Origin: Vibrio coralliilyticus ATCC BAA-450
GTDB taxonomy: Bacteria > Pseudomonadota > Gammaproteobacteria > Enterobacterales > Vibrionaceae
Assembly (NCBI RefSeq): GCF_000176135.1
Contig: NZ_ACZN01000018.1
Location: 1-64,000, forward strand
Length of the DNA: 64,000 nt
Direction: 5' to 3'
Shown one piece after another: positions 31,776 to 40,387 of this stretch. The notes under the pieces were generated by a model. That model saw only the letters and a program-made list of their open reading frames with translations. It made no database searches and was not told where the DNA came from. The translations under genes were made by a program, and so were the position numbers. Positions within the stretch are counted from its first letter, which is position 1; every line of letters begins with the position of its first letter.

Positions 31776-32258
31776 ATGATTTCTATAGAAAAGTACAGTG
31801 CTGAAAAAGCACACCTTATACATGCGTTAAGCGTTACTCCTGAACAAGCTCAGTTTACCGTTGATAACATTGGCGAAATGATCCCCGAACTGAAAGAAAG
31901 TGAACATCCCTACGTGATTATGAAAGGCGATCAACCCGTGGGCTTTTTTCTTCTTGATATAGGGTACGCTGAGAAATTCAGTTTCTGCCCAGAAGACGGT
32001 ATTGGAATCAGAGCATTGTTGATCGATCGTAATCTACAGGGGCAAGGTATTGCACGTGATGCACTTAAATTGCTTCCCCAGTATGTTGGTGAAGTTTATC
32101 CACAAGTCAATTCGCTTTATCTCACAGTAAACTGTCGAAACGAGCCCGCCTATCGATGTTATTTAAGTAGTGGTTTCACTGATACGGATGAGTTGTATTT
32201 AGGTGGTCCTGTTGGCCCTCAACATATCATGATGACATCAGTTTGTGGTCGAGGTTAA
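31776..32258 (+). CDS. GNAT acetyltransferase
   Basis: 160 residues from the ATG at 31776, two bases after the previous stop. IGIRALLIDRNLQGQGIARDALKLL contains the CoA loop LQGQGIA. NCRNEPAYRCYLSSGFTDTDELYLGGPVGPQH ends the fold. A longer frame from 31749 overlaps the preceding gene and was rejected. Confidence 0.9.
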   Translation: MISIEKYSAEKAHLIHALSVTPEQAQFTVDNIGEMIPELKESEHPYVIMKGDQPVGFFLLDIGYAEKFSFCPEDGIGIRALLIDRNLQGQGIARDALKLLPQYVGEVYPQVNSLYLTVNCRNEPAYRCYLSSGFTDTDELYLGGPVGPQHIMMTSVCGRG

Positions 32259-32267
32259 AAGATAAGT

Positions 32268-32744
32268 ATGGTTAAGCTAAGAGAAATGCGAACGGAAGAG
32301 TTTGCGGATTTTTATCACTATTCTGCCGAGGCCTATGCAAAGGACATTGCCGAGAATCAAGGCCACGCTGCTGAGAAATCTCTTGAACTCGCTCATCAGG
32401 CTTTGAAGCGTTGTTTTCCCGATGGTGTTGAGTCGAAGGGGCAGTCACTGATGTGTATCGATGCTGAAGAAGATGGTGAATCAATATTAGCAGGTTACTT
32501 GTGGCATTGCGTTAATCAAAAAGAAGGGTCGACATTTATCTACGACTTTTACGTTATGGAAGCCTTTCGAGGGCAAGGTTTGGGTAGTAAGGCTATCGAG
32601 CTTTTGGAAGCGAAAATGAAAGATGTCGATATTAAACAGATTAAATTGCGCGTTGCCTTCAACAATGAGCGGGCTCGGAAGCTATATGAAGAGTTGGGAT
32701 TTGTGGTCACTGGTTACAACATGTCTAAGGTCATTACTGGTTAA
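32268..32744 (+). CDS. GNAT acetyltransferase
   Basis: 158 residues: MVKLREMRTEEFADFYHYS at the start, FIYDFYVMEAFRGQGLGSKAIELLEAKM with the CoA loop FRGQGLGSKA, and LRVAFNNERARKLYEELGFVVTGYNM at the end. This is the usual N-acetyltransferase order. It starts nine bases after the previous gene, so it belongs to the same run. Confidence 0.92.
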   Translation: MVKLREMRTEEFADFYHYSAEAYAKDIAENQGHAAEKSLELAHQALKRCFPDGVESKGQSLMCIDAEEDGESILAGYLWHCVNQKEGSTFIYDFYVMEAFRGQGLGSKAIELLEAKMKDVDIKQIKLRVAFNNERARKLYEELGFVVTGYNMSKVITG

Positions 32745-32762
32745 ACCAAAAAGAAATCAATT

Positions 32763-33326
32763 ATGAATACACACTTTGAACGCTTGGAATCTCTAGGAGC
32801 GGGTGACTTTCAGCACTTAAACGGTTCGCTTGAATCCCACTTGGTTGGAACAGAGTCCTTGCTGGCAAAATGGCATGCGAGTGATACGGTCAGGAGCGCT
32901 GGCCTCTTCCATGCAGCATACGGAACCGCTGGATTTGATGAGAGCATGGTCTCACTGGAAATGCGAAGTGAAATCGCAGCGGTTATTGGTCGAGAAGCAG
33001 AAGATCTGGTTTATCTCTATTGCTCTTGCGACAGAGACTATGTGTTTCCTCAGTTTGATTCTAAACCGTTCATCCAGTTTCGTGACCGATTTACGGGCTC
33101 GGTATTCGAGATGACGGAAGAGCAGTTACACCAGTTTTGTGAGTTGACCGTTGCCAATGAACTTGAGTTGGTGTTAGCAAGCGAAGAGTTTAAGTTGAAA
33201 TATGGCCAAGAGCTATGGAACCTATTTGAAGGTATGGCGGTCTATTTGAGTGAAAGTGCCAGAGCAGAGTACGAGTTGGCGTTAGCTGACTGTGATACGT
33301 CCGAAAAAATGGCATGCGAAGAGTGA
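32763..33326 (+). CDS. DUF6817-like protein with HD-type residues (187 aa)
   Basis: The sequence has the pattern H..HL.GT: FQHLNGSLESHLVGTESLLAKW (17-38), AGLFHAAYGTAGFD (46-59) and EDLVYLYCSCDRDYVF. The histidines H19, H26 and H50 recall the HD/PDEase fold used by the DUF6817 family, whose function is not known to me. A later helical part (TVANELELVLASEEFKLKY) follows. It starts 18 bases after the GNAT gene, in the same orientation. Confidence 0.75.
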   Translation: MNTHFERLESLGAGDFQHLNGSLESHLVGTESLLAKWHASDTVRSAGLFHAAYGTAGFDESMVSLEMRSEIAAVIGREAEDLVYLYCSCDRDYVFPQFDSKPFIQFRDRFTGSVFEMTEEQLHQFCELTVANELELVLASEEFKLKYGQELWNLFEGMAVYLSESARAEYELALADCDTSEKMACEE

Positions 33327-33349
33327 TGGTTTAGCACAAGAGAGGTTGT

Positions 33350-33751
33350 ATGGTAGTTGTAGCTCGTTTTTCTTTCCCTCATGAAGCTCATATTGCGAAA
33401 GCGAGCTTGGAAGCCGCTGGAATTGAAAGCAATATTGCTGACGAACATACCGTTAACACCCAGTGGCTCTATTCAAATGCTATTGGCGGAGTTCGTTTAA
33501 TGGTTCAGGAAGAAGATGCCGAGCAAGCGACCATTATCCTTAATACCGACTATTCTGATGCTTTATGTTCTGAAGAAAGTTCCACTTCACAAGATCATTG
33601 CCCTCAATGTGGTAGCCTAAAACTAGAGCCGTTTACCAAAGGTAAGCGACCCGCTTTTTTAGTCTTTATTCTTTTAGGCTTTCCGCTGTTTTTCTATAAA
33701 CACGGTTATAAATGTAGCGATTGTGGACATTTCACCGAAAAAACGGCCTAG
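33350..33751 (+). CDS. DUF2007 plus zinc ribbon membrane protein
   Basis: 133 residues. An N-terminal DUF2007-like signal domain (FSFPHEAHIAKASLEAAGIES, then GGVRLMVQEEDAEQATIIL) is followed by a zinc ribbon CPQCG and CSDCG with one membrane helix between (PAFLVFILLGFPLFFY, about 100-115). This domain pair occurs in several conserved proteins with no assigned function. Not obviously in an operon, although the gap to the next gene is short. Confidence 0.87.
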   Translation: MVVVARFSFPHEAHIAKASLEAAGIESNIADEHTVNTQWLYSNAIGGVRLMVQEEDAEQATIILNTDYSDALCSEESSTSQDHCPQCGSLKLEPFTKGKRPAFLVFILLGFPLFFYKHGYKCSDCGHFTEKTA

Positions 33752-33775
33752 CTTACTAAACTAGAGGGAATTCTA

Positions 33776-34294
33776 ATGAAGGTAGCAGTGGTCTTGGGTA
33801 CGTCAAAAACAGATGGTAATACGCGTCACTTAGTGAATAAATTTGTTGAGATGACAAATGCTACGGTGTTTGATTTAGCGGATTACCAACTCTCTTATTA
33901 TGACTATCTACACGAAAATCGCAGCGATGATTTTATTCCTTTGATTCGCATGCTTACCACCTATGATCACATTGTGTTCGCTTCGCCTGTCTATTGGTAT
34001 TCCATGTCGGCACAACTGAAAGTGTTCTTCGATCGCTTGTCAGATCTGTTGACCATAGAAAAGCAACTTGGACGCCAGCTGAAAGGTAAGGAAATATCTG
34101 TTATCTCGACTGGCTACAATCATGAATTACCAGATTGTTTTATTGAACCTTTTAAGCTTACTGCTCGCTACATGCAGCTTGAGTTTAGAGGCTTTGCTTA
34201 TCTTCCTGTTAGCGAAGAAGAAGATCTTGGGCGAGCTCGTGCCATTGCTGAATGGTTTAGTGAGAGTATTTGTCGAGAGCCCTCTAAGGTTTGA
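33776..34294 (+). CDS. Flavodoxin-like NADPH-dependent FMN reductase
   Basis: 172 residues. AVVLGTSKTDGNTRHLV (3-19) is the FMN phosphate loop with S9, T11 and N15, and IVFASPVYWYSMSAQLKVFFDRLSDLL is the family's second signature. NAD(P)H-dependent oxidoreductases of this type reduce quinones, azo dyes or chromate. No partner is evident. Its substrate cannot be read from sequence. Confidence 0.92.
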   Translation: MKVAVVLGTSKTDGNTRHLVNKFVEMTNATVFDLADYQLSYYDYLHENRSDDFIPLIRMLTTYDHIVFASPVYWYSMSAQLKVFFDRLSDLLTIEKQLGRQLKGKEISVISTGYNHELPDCFIEPFKLTARYMQLEFRGFAYLPVSEEEDLGRARAIAEWFSESICREPSKV

Positions 34295-34451
34295 TATAGC
34301 TAACTCTTTGTAACATAGGGCTTATTTTTAGCAGGCTCGCACAATTGTTCTTGCCTTTTGTATTTTCTTGATTTATAAATCCCACTGTATCCATAAGTAA
34401 CTCCATGTATATCGTAGTTTTTGTACATTTTTCATAACATGGAGAAAAGTG

Positions 34452-34874
34452 ATGAGTAAAATCACTCATAGTAACAAGCTAGTGGATTTGTTTCGTTTTC
34501 GCAGAACGGTAAGCGAGCAAGACTTCATGCTTACTTCTAACGAGTTAGTGGTAAAGTCTGACGCTTATAAGTTGAGCAAAATCAAACGTTTTGAAGTTCG
34601 TCGATTAGGTATCAAAGAAAACATTGTTCGAGTGTTATCTTTGGCATTGGTGTTGTCTGCAGCTACATGGGCATTTGTTCCTCAGTTTGGACTGTATACT
34701 TTAGCGTTAACCCTCGTTATGGCCTTTGTTACGTGGCGCAAGTATGAATTGCGTGCGGAGTTTAAAGGAACTGATGAAACGGGTGATCACTGGGTGTCGA
34801 TTGTTCGTGGCTGTGATAAAGAAGAATACCAAATTTTAAAACAGGTTGAAGAAAAGCTACAGGCTGCTATTTAA
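34452..34874 (+). CDS. Membrane protein of unknown function (140 aa)
   Basis: The ATG at 34452 has GGAG at 34441-34444. N-terminal polar domain (about 1-48, DLFRFRRTVSEQDFML), then two membrane helices (VRVLSLALVLSAATWAFV and LYTLALTLVMAFVTW, about 56-93) and a polar C-terminus (GDHWVSIVRGCDKEEYQ). Function unknown. The order of a beta-rich domain, helices and a tail is like DUF6232-type proteins. Confidence 0.78.
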   Translation: MSKITHSNKLVDLFRFRRTVSEQDFMLTSNELVVKSDAYKLSKIKRFEVRRLGIKENIVRVLSLALVLSAATWAFVPQFGLYTLALTLVMAFVTWRKYELRAEFKGTDETGDHWVSIVRGCDKEEYQILKQVEEKLQAAI

Positions 34875-34880
34875 AGGTAA

Positions 34881-34910
34881 AGCTCGCTAATGATTAGCGA
34901 GCTTTTTTTA
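34881..34910 (+). terminator. Rho-independent terminator
   Basis: AGCTCGCTAA-TGA-TTAGCGAGCT followed by TTTTTTT. Confidence 0.9.
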
Positions 34911-34946
34911 TGTTATAACAAAGACCTGCAATCTAAGGGGAGTGTT

Positions 34947-35411
34947 ATGATCACTATTCGTCAATATCAGCCAGAAGATGCTAATGCGCTTTGGGAAGTG
35001 TTTTTCCATACAGTCCGAAATGTAAATCGCCAGCATTACAGTCAGGATCAGGTTGAAGCGTGGGCGCCAGAAGGATGGGACATAGAAAGGTGGAAAAACA
35101 AAATGTGCCAAATTAACCCTTACATCGCTGAAATGAACGGTCAAGTCGCGGGGTATACCGATTTGCAAGATTCCGGATTAGTTGATCATTTCTTTTGTCA
35201 TCACGCTTTCCAGGGGAAGGGCGTTGGTCGGGCGCTTATGGAGCATGTGCTAAAGGTTGCGAACGACAAGGGTATCAGCCGCCTCTACTCGGAGGTGAGC
35301 ATTACTGCTCGTCCTTTCTATGAGCTGATGGGGTTTAAAGTAGTGAAAGAACAACAGGTTGAGATGCGTGGTCAGGTACTGACAAATTTTGTTATGGAAA
35401 AGCACCTTTAG
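34947..35411 (+). CDS. GNAT acetyltransferase (YafP-like)
   Basis: 154 residues: MITIRQYQPEDANALWEVFFHTVRNVNRQHYSQDQVEAWAP is the YafP-type start. FCHHAFQGKGVGRALMEHVL is the CoA loop and FYELMGFKVVKEQ the usual end. AAGGGGAG (34937-34942) lies upstream of the ATG at 34947; the frame from 34890 overlaps the terminator and was rejected. Confidence 0.92.
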   Translation: MITIRQYQPEDANALWEVFFHTVRNVNRQHYSQDQVEAWAPEGWDIERWKNKMCQINPYIAEMNGQVAGYTDLQDSGLVDHFFCHHAFQGKGVGRALMEHVLKVANDKGISRLYSEVSITARPFYELMGFKVVKEQQVEMRGQVLTNFVMEKHL

Positions 35412-35420
35412 GGAAAGCAA

Positions 35421-35975
35421 TTGTTTAGGCTAGAAACACCAAGACTTGTTATTAGAGACATGTCGCTAGAAGATGAAGCCGCGTTTGTGGCGATATCTCA
35501 AGACGTAAAGTATCAACGTTTCTATGACGAAGCGGACAGCAAAGCAGAAAAATACCGTCAATTGACAAAATTGTTTATTCAACAGGCTGCCGAAATACCA
35601 AGAAGGAGTTACCAGCTTGCAATAGAGCATAAACAGCAAGGCATCTTTATTGGTACGGTATGCTTGAGATTGGAAGATGAACATAATGCGTCGATGGGAT
35701 GTGGAATAGCACGTTCATTTCAGGGAAGCGGTTTGATTTATGAAGCTGCGACGGCTTTGGCAAATTATGGGTTTCGTGAGCTTAATATGCATCGGATATA
35801 CGCCGAAACGATTAAGGAGAACCGCGCGGCTCTTAAGCTTTGCTCTGACTTGGGTATGCGCAGAGAAGCGGTGTTCAAAGAGAACAGATATTTTAAAGGG
35901 CGCTGGTGGGACACGGTAGTTATGGCAATATTACAACAAGAGTGGCGTGACAAACTTGATGAAACCAATGAATAA
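35421..35975 (+). CDS. GNAT acetyltransferase (RimJ/RimL-like)
   Basis: 184 residues from a TTG start at 35421. MFRLETPRLVIRDMSLEDEAAFV is the RimJ-type start, GCGIARSFQGSGLIYEAATALANYGF the CoA half and NRAALKLCSDLGMRREAVFKENRYFKGRWWDTVVMAIL the end. The last eight codons overlap the start of the next gene, which suggests translational coupling. Confidence 0.92.
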   Translation: MFRLETPRLVIRDMSLEDEAAFVAISQDVKYQRFYDEADSKAEKYRQLTKLFIQQAAEIPRRSYQLAIEHKQQGIFIGTVCLRLEDEHNASMGCGIARSFQGSGLIYEAATALANYGFRELNMHRIYAETIKENRAALKLCSDLGMRREAVFKENRYFKGRWWDTVVMAILQQEWRDKLDETNE

Positions 35976-36738
35976 CGGGTTGGACGAGCAAGGTTACATT
36001 CTTAATCATTGTTCAGTCGCCTATATTCAGCCCGCGTTTAGGCAGTCAGTTGACCGTGTGGTTAGCTGTTTACGTGACACTTTTTCAGGCAGAATTCATA
36101 GCCTTTATCTATATGGGAGTGTTGCTAGGGGAACTGCGGTTGAGTTTGAGTCAGATTTAGACTTATCTATTGTTTTCACTAAGCCTTTAGATCTTGAAAC
36201 CGAACGAAAACTTGAGGTCACCAAATCAGAATTAGAGCAAGAGTTAACTATTTTCAGCAAGATAGACTTCGATCCTGGCCACCTAGAAGCAATCCTTTCT
36301 CCAAATGAAATTTATCACTGGCAGTTTTGGTTAAAGCATTGCTGCTGTTGTGTGTCAGGTGACGACTTGTCCCAGAAATTCAATCGGTTACAACCAAACC
36401 GGAAAATCGGTTTTGCTCTCAACGGTGATCTCTCGTCATTTATAACCCAAGCATGTGATGAGCTTAATGAGTCTAACCATAAGTATATGGGTAAAATGTT
36501 GGCTAAGAAGATCCTTCGTAGCGCTTACACCTTGATCGCAGAAAAGGACAACAGTTGGCACGTGGAGATAAAGTGGTGTGCAAAAGCCGTATTACACCAT
36601 TCTCCAAAGGAATCACAGAGTGTTGAACTTGCGCTACGCATGATTGAAGGTCAACCCTATGGTATTGAGGATATTCAGCAATTGGCAAACGGGTGGGGTA
36701 GACGAGTCGCTTACCAGTTTGAAGTTGAGGAGTATTAA
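35968..36738 (+). CDS. Nucleotidyltransferase, aminoglycoside adenylyltransferase-like
   Basis: About 256 residues. The Pol-beta-type signature is LYLYGSVARGTAVEFESDLDLSIV (G-S-x-(A/R)-x-G and D-x-D), with a long helical C-terminal region (KKILRSAYTLIAEKDNSW). The fold fits ANT-type resistance enzymes (AadA-like), but the C-terminal match is weak and the substrate is not clear. ATG 35968 overlaps the preceding stop; GTG 35947 or ATG 35959 are alternatives. Its presence with an APH-like gene nearby suggests small antibiotic-modifying enzymes were collected here. Confidence 0.85.
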   Translation: MNNGLDEQGYILNHCSVAYIQPAFRQSVDRVVSCLRDTFSGRIHSLYLYGSVARGTAVEFESDLDLSIVFTKPLDLETERKLEVTKSELEQELTIFSKIDFDPGHLEAILSPNEIYHWQFWLKHCCCCVSGDDLSQKFNRLQPNRKIGFALNGDLSSFITQACDELNESNHKYMGKMLAKKILRSAYTLIAEKDNSWHVEIKWCAKAVLHHSPKESQSVELALRMIEGQPYGIEDIQQLANGWGRRVAYQFEVEEY

Positions 36739-36739
36739 T

Positions 36740-36964
36740 ATGGGGTCTGACCTAGGTTTTTCCTTTGAAGAGAATCGGGCTGAACTGAGGATTTTACGTA
36801 ATGGTAAGATTGTTACCATATTGCGTGGAAAGCAGGCATCTGAATTCGTTTCGAAGGTCAGTACTCTCTCAAATCATGACCAACAGCAACTGATGGCGAG
36901 AGTCACTGGCAATTACAAACGGGGCAACGAAAGGCTAGCTAAAAAGCACCATAAACACAGATGA
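36740..36964 (+). CDS. Small basic protein of unknown function (74 aa)
   Basis: MGSDLGFSFEENRAELRILRNGK is followed by a basic end (YKRGNERLAKKHHKHR). GAGG at 36726-36729 precedes the ATG. The frame overlaps the next ATG by one base (ATGA), so it is probably translated with the GNAT downstream. The basic C-terminus could bind nucleic acid. Not recognised. Confidence 0.7.
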   Translation: MGSDLGFSFEENRAELRILRNGKIVTILRGKQASEFVSKVSTLSNHDQQQLMARVTGNYKRGNERLAKKHHKHR

Positions 36965-37503
36965 GTTTAATAGTAAGTGAGGTTCCGGTGGAAACATATC
37001 ACACAAACAGATTAACCATAAAGCAGTTTAAAGATGACGATCGCGATGCTCATTTTCTATCTGAAATTCAAGCAACACTGACAGAAAAGGTTGTTGAGAA
37101 TTTACCTCCGTACTTTCACCAAGTCAGGTCTAATGAATCAGCAGAGATCTGGTTAAGCAAAATGAATGACGAGAGCGTACTTTATGTAGTGAGAGCTAAC
37201 GATGGCTCATTAGCTGGGTTTGTATTCGTCTATCAAGACAGCGGTAGTGCGCATATCGGCTATTTGCTGGCAGAAGAGTACTGGGGGCAAGGGTTGGCTA
37301 GTGAGCTGCTTGCTGGGTTTATCGACTCTATTGCGAGCAAAAGTGGCTGGAGAGAGCTCGTCGCTGGTGTTGATGAGTCAAACATTGCATCGTTGAAACT
37401 TTTAGAAAAGCTTGGCTTTGTAAAACAGTCCATGAATGAACAACGAGTTGTTTTCTATCAATATGGTCTAAAAAATAATTCTGAGAGTGAGGGACAGAAT
37501 TGA
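36961..37503 (+). CDS. GNAT acetyltransferase (RimJ-like)
   Basis: 180 residues: VETYHTNRLTIKQFKDDDRD near the N-terminus, IGYLLAEEYWGQGLASELLAGFID around 100-123 as CoA loop, and IASLKLLEKLGFVKQSMNEQ at the end. The first ATG overlaps the preceding stop. The TGA overlaps the ATG of the next gene. Confidence 0.92.
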   Translation: MSLIVSEVPVETYHTNRLTIKQFKDDDRDAHFLSEIQATLTEKVVENLPPYFHQVRSNESAEIWLSKMNDESVLYVVRANDGSLAGFVFVYQDSGSAHIGYLLAEEYWGQGLASELLAGFIDSIASKSGWRELVAGVDESNIASLKLLEKLGFVKQSMNEQRVVFYQYGLKNNSESEGQN

Positions 37504-38018
37504 TGAGATTAATCCCCCCTTCATTGCAGTTCAAAGAGGCATTTTCTCGATTCTACCAAGATTTCAAACAAAATGATCCTGAGAACGCAGATTACTATGA
37601 GGAAGGTGAGAATGATATTGAACGCTATGTCAGTCAGCTTTCCAACGAATCTTTGGGTATCGATTTAAAACCGGGTTACGTCCCTTGTAGCCATTTCTGG
37701 TTGATTGATGAAAATCAGAATATTCGCGGAGTCATTCGTATTCGTCATCATATTGAAAATGAATTTCTTTCTTCTGAAGCTGGCCATATCGGGTATGACA
37801 TCGCCCCCAACTTCCGAGGCCAAGGTAACGGTAAGATGATGCTGAAGTTAGCATTGGCGGAAGCTCGTAAACTAGGGATATTCAAAGCACTTGTGACTGC
37901 AGATGATGATAATTGGCCATCCCGAAAAGTGATTGAAGCGAATGGTGGTCAATTAGAAAACATTGTTATGGGTAAAGTGTTTCCCAACCTTTTGGCAAGA
38001 TATTGGATACAGCTATAG
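37503..38018 (+). CDS. GNAT acetyltransferase
   Basis: 171 residues: MRLIPPSLQFKEAFSRFYQDF at the start, AGHIGYDIAPNFRGQGNGKMMLKLALAEARKLG (about 101-133) and VIEANGGQLENIVMG near the end. This is the GNAT branch with an HIxYDI strand and FRGQGNG loop. It may act on a peptide or amino acid; the target is unknown. It overlaps the previous stop, so the three genes are likely translated from one message. Confidence 0.92.
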   Translation: MRLIPPSLQFKEAFSRFYQDFKQNDPENADYYEEGENDIERYVSQLSNESLGIDLKPGYVPCSHFWLIDENQNIRGVIRIRHHIENEFLSSEAGHIGYDIAPNFRGQGNGKMMLKLALAEARKLGIFKALVTADDDNWPSRKVIEANGGQLENIVMGKVFPNLLARYWIQL

Positions 38019-38035
38019 AGAGTGAAAAACCAGTC

Positions 38036-38485
38036 ATGGAATACAAACAGATAGCGCCTGAGCAAGTGCCATTACCGCTATTACTCGAAGCGGACCCAAG
38101 CGAAGAGAACATTCAGTCGTATCTAAGCAAATCTCAATGTTTTGTTGCCGAGGATGATGAGGGAAAGTTTATTGGTGTCATGGTTATGCTGCCACGCAGC
38201 CAATCGCTGGTGGAGTTAATGAATGCTTCTGTTTTGCCAACTTTCCACGGGAGAGGAATAGGCAGCCACTTGCTCGAGTTTGTTCTCAGAGAACTTAAGT
38301 CTTCAGGTGTAAAACGTGTTGAGTTAGGAACAGGATGTTTTGGCTATCAACTCAAGTTTTATCAACGCCTCGGTTTCCGCGTGGATTCGGTATTGAAAGA
38401 TCATTTTCTCATCCACTACCCAGAGCCGATTTTTGAAGATGGTATCCAACATAAGGATATGTTGAGGCTCTATCTCGAACTCTAA
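38036..38485 (+). CDS. GNAT acetyltransferase
   Basis: 149 residues from ATG 38036; the in-frame TTG at 38003 overlaps the upstream gene. LMNASVLPTFHGRGIGSHLLEFVLREL is the CoA loop and GCFGYQLKFYQRLGFRVDSVLKDHFL the end. It continues the run of acetyltransferases in the same strand. Confidence 0.9.
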   Translation: MEYKQIAPEQVPLPLLLEADPSEENIQSYLSKSQCFVAEDDEGKFIGVMVMLPRSQSLVELMNASVLPTFHGRGIGSHLLEFVLRELKSSGVKRVELGTGCFGYQLKFYQRLGFRVDSVLKDHFLIHYPEPIFEDGIQHKDMLRLYLEL

Positions 38486-38529
38486 TCTTCTGATATCACC
38501 AACGCACTTTGTTTTAATGGAGTAAAAAA

Positions 38530-38904
38530 ATGAATGCAAAAGAAGTCGTGAACGCTTTTTGGCAAGCGATGCAAAGTAATGATTTTTACAAGGCCAGCGA
38601 ATGGTTAAGCGAAGATTTTGAAGGCGTATGGCCCCAATCGAAAGAAAAGATTATTGGACGAGATAACTTCGCCGCGCTCAACACGAATTATCCAGGTCAC
38701 GGTATCTGGACTTTTGATATTCACTCGATAGTTTGCGAAGGTGAGACGGTCGTTACTGACGTGTCGATAACAGATGGTACTCAGAGCGCCAGAGCCATCA
38801 CATTTCATACTGTGGTAAACGGGCTCATTGCAAAACAACTCGAGTTTTGGCCTGACAATTATCCAGCACCAGAGTGGCGCTCTCAATGGGTGGAGGCTTT
38901 GTAA
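38530..38904 (+). CDS. SnoaL/NTF2-like protein
   Basis: 124 residues: MNAKEVVNAFWQAMQSNDFYKASEWLSEDFEGVWPQ (1-36), the cone-shaped SnoaL start, then IVCEGETVVTDVSITDGTQ and EFWPDNYPAPEWRSQWV. Such folds include polyketide cyclases and small isomerases but often have unknown roles. A good GGAGTAA site lies upstream. It follows the GNAT run on the same strand. Confidence 0.87.
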   Translation: MNAKEVVNAFWQAMQSNDFYKASEWLSEDFEGVWPQSKEKIIGRDNFAALNTNYPGHGIWTFDIHSIVCEGETVVTDVSITDGTQSARAITFHTVVNGLIAKQLEFWPDNYPAPEWRSQWVEAL

Positions 38905-38937
38905 CCTAGATTACGAGATTAGAGCTGAGGAGGGAGG

Positions 38938-39897
38938 ATGTTAGATAAACAAGTTTTAAATTGCTGGGTGCAAACATCTGAGCGAGCAGAGATTCAAGAA
39001 GTGATCTCTGGCGCTGTAAATTCTACTTATAGAATTCGATCAGACGAAACATACTATCTACGCCACTTTAAACATACGAACAATCATCGAATCAAAGATG
39101 AGCTTCGTTTACTGGCAGAACTTTCCTCTTCATTGCATTTTATTGTAGAGCCTTGCTTGAATGCCGAAAATTCACCTATCACTCTATGGAAAGGAGAATG
39201 CTTTGTCCTCTATCCGGAAGCCACAGGCAGGCAAGTGTCCTCAAGCGAATTTGACTGTACTTATGCATTTAATTCGGGGGCCGCACTCGCTAATTTACAC
39301 CTAGTCATGGAGACAAAGACACAGAGAAGCTTCCCTACTATTGAGCTGAGTTGGAGCCAGCAAAACTGGCTCGAAAGACTGGAACGAATCAATAGAGCGA
39401 TTAATAGTATAAAAGAGCCTGAAGAGGTCGACGTTTGGGCGATGAAACGCGCTCAAGCTCAGATGGCTTACATTGCTTCTTCTCAAAGTCGGCACGAGTT
39501 TCAGCCGAAGACTAAGCGAATTTTGATTCATGGAGATTATCATCATTACAATCTCTTCTTTGATAAGAACAAACAGGTTTCGGGTATTATTGACTGGGAT
39601 CTATTGCAGTACATGCCTCCTGCTTATGAAATTGCGCGTGCTTGTCAATATATGTTTCAGTTGGATGTAAACAAGTCCAAAGCTTTTATAGAGGGTTACC
39701 TAAGTAAGAAGAATTTGAGTCTAGAAGAAATTCGCGACGGCGCATTCGCATGGGGTATATACGCTGATCATCATATCTGGGCGCTTGAAGAGGTTTACTT
39801 CAAGCATAATCTTTCAGCTAAAAAGTTTATTCCTTTCAAACAGTTCGAACCTTTTCTATCACTTTGGTGTCCTATTGAAGATGCGATATTTCAGTAA
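38938..39897 (+). CDS. Aminoglycoside phosphotransferase (APH)-family kinase
   Basis: 319 residues. The ATP-binding part includes GAVNSTYRI (about 25-33). The Brenner motif is HGDYHHYNLFFD (H198, D200, N205) and the metal motif is IIDWDLLQY (218-226). The fold covers antibiotic kinases, homoserine kinase II and fructosamine kinases. The long helical end is not diagnostic of aminoglycosides, so calling resistance would be premature. GGAGGG immediately precedes the ATG at 38938. Confidence 0.9.
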   Translation: MLDKQVLNCWVQTSERAEIQEVISGAVNSTYRIRSDETYYLRHFKHTNNHRIKDELRLLAELSSSLHFIVEPCLNAENSPITLWKGECFVLYPEATGRQVSSSEFDCTYAFNSGAALANLHLVMETKTQRSFPTIELSWSQQNWLERLERINRAINSIKEPEEVDVWAMKRAQAQMAYIASSQSRHEFQPKTKRILIHGDYHHYNLFFDKNKQVSGIIDWDLLQYMPPAYEIARACQYMFQLDVNKSKAFIEGYLSKKNLSLEEIRDGAFAWGIYADHHIWALEEVYFKHNLSAKKFIPFKQFEPFLSLWCPIEDAIFQ

Positions 39898-39908
39898 GGA
39901 ACTTGAGC

Positions 39909-40367
39909 GTGCCGAGAGTATTACAAGCCAAGGTTGTGGATGTGACGTTTGGGGACGATGTCACCATTGTTGAACCCTCCAATTTATATGGATGCACATT
40001 GAAAAACGGTGTGTTTGTCGGGCCATTTGTTGAAATACAGAAGAATACTGTTATTGGGGCACGCACTAAGATTCAATCTCACAGTTTTATTTGCGAGTAC
40101 GTGAAGATTGGTGAGGATTGCTTCATTGGGCATGGTGTGATGTTCGCAAATGACTTGTTCAAAGAAGGTCAGCCTGATCCCGATCCTAATAGTTGGGGGC
40201 GAACAAACATCGGCAACCAGGTGACAGTAGGGTCAAACGCGACCATTCTTGCTGTCAACATATGTGACGGAGCCGTGATCGGTGCGCGTAGTGTCGTGAC
40301 TAAAGACATCACAGAAAAGGGGATTTACGCAGGAAACCCGGCGAGGAAATTACGAGATTTACCATAA
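39909..40367 (+). CDS. Hexapeptide-repeat acyltransferase (left-handed beta helix)
   Basis: About 152 residues. The hexapeptide repeats run through IVEPSNLYGCTLKNGVFVGPFVEI, IGEDCFIGHGVM and NQVTVGSNATILAVNICDGAVIGARSVVTKDI, and the end is GNPARKLRDLP. This resembles WbbJ/WlbB-type sugar N-acetyltransferases, which form trimers. The GTG at 39909 is preferred, with AAGGA eight bases upstream; TTG 39903 is too close to it. Preceded by the APH-like gene, 12 bases away. Confidence 0.9.
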   Translation: MPRVLQAKVVDVTFGDDVTIVEPSNLYGCTLKNGVFVGPFVEIQKNTVIGARTKIQSHSFICEYVKIGEDCFIGHGVMFANDLFKEGQPDPDPNSWGRTNIGNQVTVGSNATILAVNICDGAVIGARSVVTKDITEKGIYAGNPARKLRDLP

Positions 40368-40387
40368 AATCAAACATGGAGTAGCGT

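Noticed and set aside
35968..39897. Calling the adenylyltransferase-like and APH-like genes antibiotic resistance genes
   Set aside because: Only family folds are visible; substrate residues are not diagnostic, and many such proteins are metabolic kinases or of unknown role.
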